Source: Mastigamoeba balamuthi (Eukaryota; Evosea; Mastigamoebida; Mastigamoebidae). Taken from it: a stretch of DNA of 64,000 bases. Of the stretch, positions 19,954 through 30,948 are shown one piece after another. The notes below the pieces were generated by a model, which saw only the letters and a program-made list of their open reading frames with translations, was not told the DNA's origin and did no database searches. Both the position numbers and the translations under genes were made by a program. The stretch is from NCBI GenBank assembly GCA_902651635.1, contig CACRSC010000012.1, positions 263,911 through 327,910 of the forward strand. The letters run 5' to 3'. Numbering within the stretch: the stretch's first letter is position 1; every line of letters begins with the position of its first letter.

Positions 19954-22900
19954 ATGTCGGCCGACAGGCACTCCTACATACCCAGTACGCCCACGGCAGC
20001 CCCCCGCCCGCCGCACGGCCCCGCCCCGACGAGCCCTCACGCAATCGCGTGCCTCCCCAAGGGAGGGACACGCCCGGCCCGGGCGCATACGACGCTAAGA
20101 TAGAGAACTCAGTGCCCAACATCATCGTCCCCAAGTCCACCCGTTTCGAGGCCTGCAAAGGTCCGGGCCTCCGCGCGCCCTCCCGCCGCCCGCGCCCCCG
20201 CCTCGCTTTTGCTCGATTTCGTCGTCCGGCGCGCTCTCCCGCCTCTTTTTTGTTTATAAAAAGCAGCGGAAGGCCAATGCGGAGAGCAGTGTGGGCTTCT
20301 GTGGCTATTTTTTGAAAATTCAAATGCTGGGGTTTTTGTCAGTTTGAATTTTGGCGCCAATTCCCGCAGAAGACGCGGTGCCGGGGCCCGGGGCGTACGA
20401 CCCGCGCAGCGGGGGCAGCACGATGCGGCCGCCGACGGGCACCACGGCCGCGCCGCTGTCGCAGCGGCCCGGCAGCGGCAGCAGCGGCTCTGTGCAGGAG
20501 CTGCAGGCGCAGATCCGCAAGCAGGCGACGCACATCGACAGCCTCGAGCGCGACCGCGACCGCCTGCGCCGCGACAGCGACCGCCTGCGCTCCGAGTCGG
20601 ACGAGGCGGCCACGCGCCTGGCGGTGCTGAAGCGTGAGAACGCCGCGTTGCTGGTGGAGATCCGTCGGGCCCAGGGCGAGCGCGCCGAGGCCGAGACGGC
20701 CGCCCGCCGCGAGGTCGCCAAGCGCGCGGCCACCCCCGAGGCCGCGGACCCCAAGAAGCTCGAGGCCCTCGCGCGCCGCGCGGAGCAGGCGGAGGAGGAC
20801 CGCGGGCGGGCCGCCGCCGAGGCCCTGGCGGCGCGGCGCGCGCGCGACGAGGCCTGCGGGCGGCTGGCGGCCGAGCAGCGGGCGCTGCACGACGCGCGGG
20901 CAGCGGAGCGCGCGCTGAGGGAGCAGCTGGCGCGCGCAGAGGCCGACGGCAAGGGCAGGGCCGCGGAGCTGGTCGCCCAGCTGGTCCCGCTGCGCGACGG
21001 GCTGGCGGCGGCGGTCGAGCGCGAGAAGGGGGCGCGGGAGAGGGCCGAGCGGGCCGAGGGGGCGGCGAGGGAGGCGCAGGGGAGGCTCGCGGAGGCGCAG
21101 AGGGCGCGCGAGGAGGCCGAGCGGGCAGCGGAGGAGGCGGGGGCGGAGCTGCGCGGGCTGAGGGCCGAGGCGGAGGAGCTGAGGGAGAGGGCCGAGCAGG
21201 TGCCGGGCCTCGAGGAGGAGATAGCGCAGCGCGAGCAGCAGATCGAGCAGATGAAGGCCAACACCGCCAAGCTCCTCAGCGACGTCGAGCAGATCCGCAC
21301 ACAGGCGCGTGNATTTCGTCGTCCGGCGCGCTCTCCCGCCTCTTTTTTGTTTATAAAAAGCAGCGGAAGGCCAATGCGGAGAGCAGTGTGGGCTTCTGTG
21401 GCTATTTTTTTGAAAATTCAAATGCTGGGGTTTTTGTCAGTTTGAATTTTGGCGCCAATTCCCGCAGAAGACGCGGTGCCGGGGCCCGGGGCGTACGACC
21501 CGCGCAGCGGGGGCAGCACGATGCGGCCGCCGACGGGCACCACGGCCGCGCCGCTGTCGCAGCGGCCCGGCAGCGGCAGCAGCGGCTCTGTGCAGGAGCT
21601 GCAGGCGCAGATCCGCAAGCAGGCGACGCACATCGACAGCCTCGAGCGCGACCGCGACCGCCTGCGCCGCGACAGCGACCGCCTGCGCTCCGAGTCGGAC
21701 GAGGCGGCCACGCGCCTGGCGGTGCTGAAGCGTGAGAACGCCGCGTTGCTGGTGGAGATCCGTCGGGCCCAGGGCGAGCGCGCCGAGGCCGAGACGGCCG
21801 CCCGCCGCGAGGTCGCCAAGCGCGCGGCCACCCCCGAGGCCGCGGACCCCAAGAAGCTCGAGGCCCTCGCGCGCCGCGCGGAGCAGGCGGAGGAGGACCG
21901 CGGGCGGGCCGCCGCCGAGGCCCTGGCGGCGCGGCGCGCGCGCGACGAGGCCTGCGGGCGGCTGGCGGCCGAGCAGCGGGCGCTGCACGACGCGCGGGCA
22001 GCGGAGCGCGCGCTGAGGGAGCAGCTGGCGCGCGCAGAGGCCGACGGCAAGGGCAGGGCCGCGGAGCTGGTCGCCCAGCTGGTCCCGCTGCGCGACGGGC
22101 TGGCGGCGGCGGTCGAGCGCGAGAAGGGGGCGCGGGAGAGGGCCGAGCGGGCCGAGGGGGCGGCGAGGGAGGCGCAGGGGAGGCTCGCGGAGGCGCAGAG
22201 GGCGCGCGAGGAGGCCGAGCGGGCAGCGGAGGAGGCGGGGGCGGGAGCTGCGCGGGCTGAGGGCCGAGGCGGAGGAGCTGAGGGAGAGGGCCGAGCAGGT
22301 GCCGGGCCTCGAGGAGGAGATAGCGCAGCGCGAGCAGCAGATCGAGCAGATGAAGGCCAACACCGCCAAGCTCCTCAGCGACGTCGAGCAGATCCGCACA
22401 CAGGCGCGTGACCACTCGCTCCCTCTCTCTTGCTGTTGCTGTGAAGCGTGCTCGATGCCCCTGGCTGGCCACTGGTCAGAGTGAGCCCGAGGTGTTTGAT
22501 CTCTCTGGTTCACGCGTGTGTGGACTCGTGGAGGGAAACTGACTGGCTGGCGCCCGCGGTTGGCAGATCCTCGAGGCGAACAAGCAGCAGAAGGAGCTGC
22601 TCGCCACGCAGCAGAAGGAGAAGGAGGCCTACGACAGCGCCGTCACCCAACTGCTCCAGGAGAAGACGCAGCAGTCGGCCACTGTAAGTCCTCTCTCTCT
22701 CTGTTTCTCCCATTCGCAGCTGACTGATCGCCCCCGTGCCCCCGCGCCGCAGCTGCGCGAGTGCCAGGAGACGATCGAGCGCCTGGAGCAGCAGCTGCAC
22801 GACGACGGCTCGGCGGCCGAGCTGATTGCGCGGCAGAGCGAGTCGCAGCAGTCGACTATCACCAAGCTGCGCGAGACGCTGTCGCAGGCCATGCAGGACA

Positions 22901-25872
22901 TGGCCCGCGAGTCGCATGCGCGCACCGACGCCGAGGACCGCGCCGCGCGGCTCGAGCAGCAGGCCAACTCGCTCGCCGACTCGCTGCACGCGGCAGAGTC
23001 CGCGCTGGCCGCCGCCCGGGCGGAGCTCGCGCAGGCGGCTGAGCGCGAGGCCGCGATGCAGAGCGGCAGCGAGGCGCTCGGAGGGTCGCGCGCAGCAGCT
23101 GCAGGCGGCGGTGCAGGAGGGCGAGCGCAAGCTGCGCGAGGCCGGGGCGGCGATCGAGGAGCAGCGCGAGCGCTCGGCGGAGCTCAGGGAGGAGCTCGAG
23201 GAGCGCGCCAAGAGGATCGAGCAGCTCGAGGACCACGTGCAGGAGCAGCAGCGCACCGTGCAGGGGCTGCAGGACGCCCTGGGAGACGCGGAGGCACAGA
23301 AGGACGACCTCGCCCGCAAGGCACGTAGGGGCCCTCCCCCGCCGCAGCGCTGCTCTCTGGCGGCGCGCACTGACGACGGCGCGTCCTCCCCCTCTCGAAC
23401 AGCTGCAGGAGGCGGAGAAGGCGAGGTCGCAGCAGGTCGCGGAGCTCGAGTGGGCGCTGCAGACGGCCCAGCAGGAGGCAGCGCACCTCCGCGATGCTGT
23501 ACGCGCGCGAGATTCCCCCCCGTGGATAGGAGGATGTCCTCTCACAGCCACACGCGGCTGTTGTGCGCGCTGTGCTGTGCAGCTGGATGCCGGGAAGCAG
23601 AGCTACGAGCAGCAGAAGGAGCACTGCGTCTCGACCGCGTCGGCGCTCGCCGCTGAGCAGCAGCGCGCGCAGAGGTTCGAGAGCGAGCTGTCGCGCCTCA
23701 ATACGCTCATCGACGAGCTGTCCTCCAAGGTACACACGCCGGCGTTTTAAGTCTCTTGTGTAATTGAATTCGAAGTCGCTCGAATTCGTTTCTTTCGCGT
23801 GCACACGCGCTCGCGTCTCACCGAGCCGCTGCGCTGCTGCAGAGCGAGCACCTGGAGGCCGAGGCGGACGAGGCCAACGAGAAGCTGGAGCAGGTCACGA
23901 AGGAGCGCGACGAGGTGGAGGGCCGGGCGAGGCAGCTGTCCACGGAGCTCGCGGCCGCGGAGGCCGCGCTGGCGGACCTGCAGCGCAGGGCGGCGGCGCA
24001 GGAGTCCGAGTTTAAGCACCTCAGCGACCAGTACACGGCCGTGCGCTCGCAGCTGCACGAGTCGCAGACGCAGGCCTCGTGCATCAACACGGCCAACAAC
24101 TACCTCAGGAAGCAGGTAAGCGCTGGCCCTCGCGGGACCGGAATACAGACGCTCACGGCCTCCCGCAGCTCGACGACGAGGCCGCGGCCAAGCAGCATCT
24201 CGAGGAGCAGCTCGAGCGCGCGGCGTCGGAGCGCCAGCAGACGGGCGCGAGGCTCGCGGAGGAGGCCGAGGCGAACAGGCGCCTGCAGCGCGAGCTCGGT
24301 GACCGCGAGTCGAGGCTGCGCCAGGCGCAGCAGCAGCTCGAGGCGGCGGCGTCGCTGGTGCGCGAGCGCGAGGGCCAGGCCACCTCGCTGGAGCAGGAGG
24401 TGCGCGAGCTGCACGACGAGGCCGAGGCGCGCGAGGCCGAGGCGGCGCAGGCGCAGCAGCAGATCGACCAGCTGCGGGTCGCCGTCGAGGGCTTTGCCGA
24501 GGAGAAGTGCGACCTCGAGCGCAGGCTCCACGAGGCGGCGTCGCAGTGCGCGCGCGCACAGTCGCAGAACGCGTCGCTGCACGCGGCCGTGGCCGAGGCG
24601 CAGCAGCACATCGCCGCGACCTGCGCGGAGCGCGACGGCGCGCTGCGCGAGCTGCACGAGCGGAACTCTGCGATGAGCGACACGGGTGCCGAGGTCGCGC
24701 GGCTGCAGCGCGAGCTGTCGCAGGCGCGGATGGACGCGGACGACGCGGCGAGCGCGCTGCACGAGCGAGACGGCGCGCTGGCGCAGGCGGCGGCGGAGAT
24801 CGAGTCGGCGAGGATGCGCGAGGCCTACGAGGCGGAGCGCGCGCGCGACACTCTGCGCAAGCTGTTCGTCTCGCGCGTGCGGCTCGCGGCCGCGAGGCTG
24901 CGGCTCGGGGTGTGCGCGCCCGAGCTCGAGGAGGCGCACGCGCGCGCAGAGGGCCTCGCGCGGCAGCTGGAGGAGGCGCGGTCGGCGCAGGCGGGCAAGC
25001 AGGAGGAGTTCTCTGCCGAGGCCGAGCTCGCCAAGGCGCGGCTCGCGGAGAAGAACGCCGAGGCTCTGCAGCTGCGCAACGCGCTGCACCAGCGCGAGTC
25101 CGAGGCCTGCGCGCTGCGGCGCGAGATCGAGGCGCTGGGCGCGGAGCTGGCGCGCATGCGCAGCGACGTCGGCGCCAAGTCGACCAAGATCACGCGGCTC
25201 GAGGGGCAGCTGCGCGCGCGCGAGAAGGAGAGCGAGGGCGCGACGGGCCGCGTCGACGCGCAGGTGCGCCAGTACAAGGAGGAGGCGCGCGCCGCGCGCG
25301 AGCAGGCCGAGGCGCTCGAGGGCCGCCTGGCGCTCGTCGAGGAGGAGCTCAAGCACGAGCGCAGGGAGCGCTCGGCCTGGGAGGCGCAGAGGGACGCGCT
25401 CGAGAGCTACAAGGAGAGCATGCGCGGCCGCGAGGACGAGATGCGCCTGCTGCGCGACGAGACGGAGCGCCTGCGCGACGAGAAGGCGCACGACCTCGAG
25501 ACGATCCGGCAGCTCGAGGCGAGCAACGTGGAGCTCGCGGCGGCCAAGAGCGGGACGCAGGCCAACCTGCAGCCGCGCATCAGCTACCTCGGGCGCCTGC
25601 GCGACGAGAACAGCGCGCTGCGCCAGGAGAACGGGCAGCTCAAGCAGAAGGTCGCCGCCATGGCGCTGCAGATGCAGAGCGCCGCCGACGCGTCGACTGC
25701 GGCGTGGGCGTCGCAGTCGACGAGGGCCGCGGGCACGCGCGCAGCAGTGCTGTCGAGGACGCTGACGGGCAGCGTGTCGGCCATGGCGTTTGGGCCTCAG
25801 GGCAGGCAGCCGTCGCCGCCCGAGATCTACGCGACGCCTGCGAGGCCGACCCACAGGCCGCTGCAGTACTAG
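19954..25872 (+). CDS. SHIPPO-motif long coiled-coil protein
   Basis: A multi-exon gene, about 1,400 aa after removing the assembly duplicate. The N-terminal part has two SHIPPO-type motifs: TPGPGAYDAK (near 20080) and VPGPGAYDPR (near 20385). Such motifs occur in ODF3/SHIPPO proteins of axonemes and other microtubule structures. The rest is almost continuous Glu/Arg/Ala-rich heptad coiled coil, ending in a short Pro-rich tail (PSPPEIYATPARPTHRPLQY). Clear introns include 22682-22751, 23732-23842 and 24117-24168, and the last exon is 24169-25872. The frame of the first SHIPPO motif differs from that of the ATG at 19954, and another one-base slip lies near 23085 (CTCGGAGGG where CTCGAGGG keeps the frame). 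Both look like homopolymer errors. A cytoskeletal or flagellar role is inferred from domain type only. Confidence 0.7.
20216..22411. repeat. Assembly duplication joined by N at 21312
   Basis: Bases 20216-21311 and 21313-22411 are the same intron/exon segment of the coiled-coil gene. I noticed only two one-base differences: a T run of 6 versus 7 near 21402, and an extra G near 22244 that shifts the frame in the second copy. This is an unmerged contig overlap rather than a repeat in the protein. Confidence 0.9.
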
Positions 25873-27905
25873 GGGGGAAGCCGCACGCAGATGGTGGTAG
25901 TAGGTAGTGTAAACTGATTCGTTTTGGTTTTGCCCTGCAGTGAGGCACGCACACACAACACACGCGGTAGAATCCGATTGGAAGAACAACCGTGCATTTG
26001 CTCTTATCATTGGTTGATTGTCGGTTACACTCTACTAAATCACATACACGACCTGCTCCGTCAGTGTCACATGGAGACGCTGAAACCCAATGCGCGTCGT
26101 GGTGCAGAGCTCTTCTTCGGGTCGGGAACGGGACCGCGGTGCCTTGAGTTTGCATGCCCTGCGCACTCCCACTCGCCCCCGCAATAAGTGAGCAGAAAAA
26201 ACAGTGGGAGTTGCAGCGTACCATACTGCCCGCGTCAAATACCCTCCTCCTATCATCTGGTCGCTTTCCCTGCGAATTCCGATGCAGTGAATCCGATACG
26301 ACAGTAAATAGCGATGCATAAGAACACAAGGTTAAACTCGTTTTAGATGCGCGCTCAGAATGCAACCCGTCTGGATTTTGTCTCGCGAGATCTCAAGGCA
26401 CCACACAGCCTGCCATTCGCTGCCCCCGGGGTGAGCAACTGGTGCATGGGCGCGTAAGTGCCCGTGGACGCTCGTGCGTTGTGGTGCGTCACGGAGAAGG
26501 CGAATGGACAACAGGGAGCACCGTTCCACCCCCCATTTGACCCACCCACCCCAGCAACGATCAGCACCGCTCCCGCACGGGCGCCCCCATACTCAGTACC
26601 CAGTTCACCCGGGGCGTTACTCCCGAGCGTCAGGATAGTGCGTGAAGTTGCGTCGTAATGCGATTTATGGAGCATGGCGAGGTCCACGCACTCGGCAGCT
26701 TGAACCCGCACGCCCCTCGCAGGGCCGACGTACCCGCCGCGCAAAAGTGCAGGCACGGAGGCACGCCCCCCTTGCCCACCGCGTGCAATGCACCGCACAG
26801 ACGCGGGACAGGCGCACGCAGCACGGGCCATCATAGAACAAGCTCCCCCCGGGGGGAGGGGCGGCGAGGACCACCACCAATCCTGACCGCCTCTTTTTTA
26901 TCAAGCATCCATACATCCGTCGTTCTAATCAGAGGCCACGTGCCACGCACACGCGCTGGCGCACACACCATCACTTCCAACCCGCGGCGAGAGTTAGGGC
27001 CACCAGTCGCATACGCCGTATGCGCTGCGCTCCCCCGGTGTCCACGGGGCTGGGAGATCACGAGGCGTGCCACGGTCGCGCGCGCCCCTACACAGGGAAG
27101 ACAGCGCAAGGGCGTCCCGGCGCCACGAGTCGCAGGGAGACCCCCGCAACGCACATGGCGCTCAGCACACTCGGCCACTTCCCAGCGCACACCACACACA
27201 CAGCGGCTTCCCCCCCGAGAACAGCACGGCAGTTCCGAGACCAGATCGGGCGCAATTCATCATCGCGGCAAGTGCGCGTCGTAGAAAATGGGGCTAAACA
27301 CGCTGAAAAGATGATTTTCATGGGGGCGGGGGCTCGCGTGCCTTATCGAGCCGCGTAGACGAAGAGAGCTTGGAGAGGGTACAGCGGAGCGTGGCCTGTG
27401 CTTGGTCTGCGTCCGCGAGGATTTTGCGCTTGAAGCGATCGCCGATCTGAGAAATCACCGAATTTGCAGATTGAGGCGGGAAAAGGAACAGAACAGCGGA
27501 GGAGTTCGTGGGGGAGGGCAAAGACTGTGAAACATAGCCTAGGCTCACTCGATGCGCGGCGGGGAGGGCGCGGACGGCTTGGGCGGGCGCAAGAAAATCA
27601 ATTCAATTGTGAATTCGAAGAGGCGGCGGGAATTGAAAGGAGCACTCTACCTCGGCTTGCGCCGCGGGCGCAAGAATACCGAACGCGATGTGCGACGAGA
27701 CGGGGACGGGCCCGCCGATGCGCTATATTCCTTCTGCGCGGACACCGGAGTACGGGAGCAGCGGGACTGTCTGCCAATCTGCGCGGGTCAATTAATTATG
27801 TGGGGTGATTTTGTGTCTCTTCGTGGCCGAAAGTGCGAACACGTTTCGGACGTGGCAACATGTTCAACAGAAAATGTAACAAGGCGCAATCTAGTGGCTC
27901 CAGAG
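25690..27905 (-). repeat. Inverted duplication, arm 2 (other arm 6335-8556)
   Basis: Inverted partner of 6335-8556, beginning inside the last exon of the coiled-coil gene and running about 2 kb into the downstream spacer. This arm carries the intact gene end, so it is the likely source copy. Indels of 1-30 bases are spread throughout, for example around 26035-26330 versus 7880-8220. No gene is evident beyond the coiled-coil stop at 25872. Confidence 0.8.
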
Positions 27906-28576
27906 GTACGGACTCTTCGTCAACTGTTGTTTTTGAGCGTCCCTCTGTTTTTGTGCGGTTCTCGTGATCAACGGATTTCCCTCTCGTATGCCTGTTTTGC
28001 ACACCCTTCATCATCGACCCGCTCTCTCGTCCAGTGCGTACTCGAACCTGCTCTCCTTGTGGCACGTTGGCGGTGTGTGGCCCAAGTTGGCGGTCGGGGA
28101 GGAGTCGTGCATGTCTGGCTGCTTCGCCCGTATACAGGCACCCGCAGTATCAAATGGCCGCCCATTTCATTTGGTGCCAAGGTTCTCCGTTGAACAGCAG
28201 GGTGCCGCCCACACCGTGCTCATTACCGCCACCCTGCACTGCATCGGGCAAGAGACGGGCACCCAGCGCTGGGCGGCGCTGGCAACCCACACGGAGGGGG
28301 TCTAATAAGCACAACAACTGCTTTTCTTTGGTGCATTTGATCAAAGGCTTCGAGGCTGCCTCGTGCGGGGTGTGGCTCGACGGGGTCTTACACGCGCCAC
28401 GCAACTGGCACACCGAAGCCGTAAAAAAAAAGCTAACGAGTTTGGGTGGTGGAAATGAGAGCAGAGACGAGAGGCGGTGCGACTTGGAGGGGAGGGGAGG
28501 GTGGGGGAGAGAGGGACGACTACGTAAAAGAGGGAGGGGAGTTTAGTGTGAGGGAGACGGAATACGGGGTCCTCAC
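27906..28576. other. Spacer downstream of G-alpha gene, no gene seen
   Basis: About 670 bases with overlapping short open frames in several phases but no conserved motif. It includes a purine-rich tract (about 28450-28560) next to the 3' end of the G-alpha gene. Confidence 0.5.
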
Positions 28577-30132
28577 TCAGACGCTGTTGCCGCTGCCAGC
28601 GGGGCCCTTGGGCGGGTTCTGCTGCGCCTCGATGAGCGCCCTCAGCATCATCTCCTTGTAGTCGGCAAAGAACCTGCCCACCAGCTCCGTGTCCGTCGCG
28701 CACGTGATGTGCACAGAGATCTTCTTTCGGGCGTTCTTGTTGAGCGACACAAACTGCTCGCTGATGTACTGCGACGCTGCCTCGAAATCTCCCTCGGGCC
28801 CTGCCAAGCGGGGAAAGAAAGAATCAGTTGATATCCACGGCCGGGAAAGATACGCGGATCGTCAGGAGATCTTCCCCCTCCTGGATGGCCGGGGGGGGGC
28901 TTTGCACGCACCGTCGTACTTGGGGAAGGCGACGGTGAGCGGGACCCTCTTGATCTTCTCCTCGAAGAGGTCCTTCTTGTTGAGGAAGAGGATCGTGTGC
29001 GTGTTGATGAAGCACTGCGTGTTGCAGATCTCGCCAAAGAGCTTGAGGCTCTCGTGCATGCGGTTCATCGTGTCGTCCTCGTAGAGCTTGAGGTCGTACT
29101 CGCTCATGGCCACGCAGAAGATGAGCCCCATGACGTCCTCGAAGCACCGGATCCACTTGCGGCGCTCGCTGCGCTGGCCGCCGACGTCGACCATGCGGAA
29201 CGTCGTCCCCTGTATCGTGAACTTGGTCTCGTTGATGCCCGTCGTCTTGGACCGCGTGCGCAGGATGTCCTGCGTCGTCGGCACGTAGTTGGCCGCCGTC
29301 AGCCTGTCCAGCGCGTCAAAGTAGCTGGAATGGAATGGGGCGGGGACAGTGAGATATTTGCAGCAGCCGCGAATCCGCCGGTGGATTCGGGGGGGGGGAT
29401 TTTAAATGCCAGCCAGGCAGGGCACTGGGCGCTGCACGCAACTATTTGGCCGAATCGAGCAGCTGGAATTCAGACGAGCGGGCAAAGCACGCCAGGATGC
29501 CCGCGTCCTTCCACAGCTCCCTGAGGTCCTCCGCGGTCTGCGGCGTCAGCTCGGTACCCTGGAAGTACTGGTACTGCTCGCCCTCGAACCTCTCCTGTCT
29601 CTCCTGTGACGTGGCGCAGGCAAAGCGGGTCAGATTTTTGCCCACCGTTGGGATTTCCGAAGGGGGGATTCAGCCTCTCGCCTTGTTCTCGGGCGACACC
29701 TCGATGCCGAGGTCCTTGCACGCGAGGCACAGCGCACGCATGCTGCTGAGCGTGTTGCTGAACACCACGGGCTTGAACTCCAGGGCCTCCTCGTTGGTGT
29801 ACCCGTTGAGGTGCAGGATCTTCATCTGCTTGGCAAGCGTGCTCTTTCCACTCTCGCCGGCCCCTGCGGCGGAAACATGTCAGGGCCCCATATATTGCTG
29901 ACGCAACGCAGGCTCTTCCGAAATATCACCCTCCGAAATAGGGGTGGGTGCGGTGGGTGTGGGGGAGAGACTGGATATTTGCGGGGTGGTGAGTGGATAT
30001 TTCAGAGCAGCACGCACCGAGCAGTAGCAGCTTGATCTCGTGGGCCAGCGCCATCTTGGAAGCCTCGAGGTCCTTCTCGATCTGCTTGTTGGCCTGGCTG
30101 CCCTCGCCTCCGCCCCCGCAGCAGTTGCCCAT
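28577..30132 (-). CDS. Heterotrimeric G protein alpha subunit
   Basis: Five exons (30018-30132, 29682-29863, 29443-29603, 28912-29324, 28577-28800) give 364 aa. The N-terminal MGNCCGGG supplies a myristoylation Gly2 and palmitoylatable Cys4/Cys5. All G motifs are present: GAGESGKST (P loop), [10 protein letters not shown] (switch I with the catalytic Arg), [12 protein letters not shown] (switch II with catalytic Gln), LNKKD and TCATDTE. The protein should act at the membrane as a GTP-dependent switch downstream of GPCRs. The C-terminus is unusual: after TCATDTE it reads [22 protein letters not shown] and ends in [12 protein letters not shown] instead of the usual receptor-binding helix ending in GLY or GLF. 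Intron 2 needs a GC donor (AAG|GCGAG), because no GT is available at that point. Confidence 0.92.
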
Positions 30133-30948
30133 TTCAAGTTACGCCACCGGTTCAAAAAAACGTCCACCAAACTGTAGCGCTGCGGCACGCGGCGCGTGAG
30201 CGGCGGAGCAGGCGCAGGAGGTGGTATCGCACGATCCCAAGCGGCCTGGTCGGGTGGGGACGGGGCGGTGCGTGCGCAGTCTTCTGTACTCCCGGGTGCA
30301 CGAGGGGGAAATGATCCCAGATTTTTGTGCAGACACAAACAAATATCTGGTCTATTCAGGATAAATGCTCCGTTGAACAGAGGGACAGCGCAGAGTGAAA
30401 GGTTTCAGGGCGCAGGCACAACTCGCGGGCACGAGGACTGGGGAGACGCGGGGTGGGGTCAGTTTGCAAAGGTGCACAATGCAAATCGCGGCGGAAAAGC
30501 AACTGCAGAGTGTCCCCCGGTTCCAACAGCTCCCTGTGTAACGCCGTAAGGGGATCCAGACTCTGTAGGAACCAATGCTGAAGCGGCGTGATTGAACCCT
30601 CGCATGATAATCATCCATTTGAGGCAAGAGGATCAGTGTATCCCGGTCATGGGTCGTTAACCCGCTTCTGAGCCCTTCAGCTTCGCCGCTTTGTGCGAGC
30701 GATCGGCACCCCTGAACTTGGTGTGTCTCACCAAACGCTGGGGGCAGACTCCCCATTCCAAAAAGCTGAATGAGGAATTACAGGCACGATGATAACGAAT
30801 CGCTGCTCAACTGACTGACGATGTGCCCCGAAAGACCCAGATTTTTGCAGAGAATTCACCTGAAAATCGGTTTTTCGGCGTATCACACAACCGGGATCCC
30901 AGTTTAGTGTTAACACTAAGTACAAGAACACCAGCACGCACCGCAGCC
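30133..30948. other. Divergent promoter region between G-alpha and PARP genes
   Basis: The 816 bases between two divergent start codons have no convincing coding frame. The half near the PARP gene is AT-richer and carries a perfect 16-bp palindrome at 30904-30919. Both promoters must lie here. Confidence 0.55.
30904..30919. promoter_or_regulatory. 16-bp perfect palindrome upstream of PARP start
   Basis: TTAGTGTTAACACTAA is a perfect inverted repeat 30 bases before the PARP ATG. Its dyad symmetry suggests a binding site for a dimeric factor near the transcription start. This is inference from symmetry and position only. Confidence 0.35.

Noticed and set aside
14556-22411. Internal protein repeats in TSR2 and the coiled-coil protein
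   Set aside because: Near-identical copies flank single N joins, so they are assembly overlaps.
27906-28560. Several 70-200-codon frames downstream of the G-alpha gene
   Set aside because: Overlapping in many frames, no conservation pattern and no splice structure that would link them.
30575-30665. Possible tRNA around GGGTTCAATCAC (minus strand)
   Set aside because: Only the T-loop-like sequence fits; no A box and no acceptor pairing.
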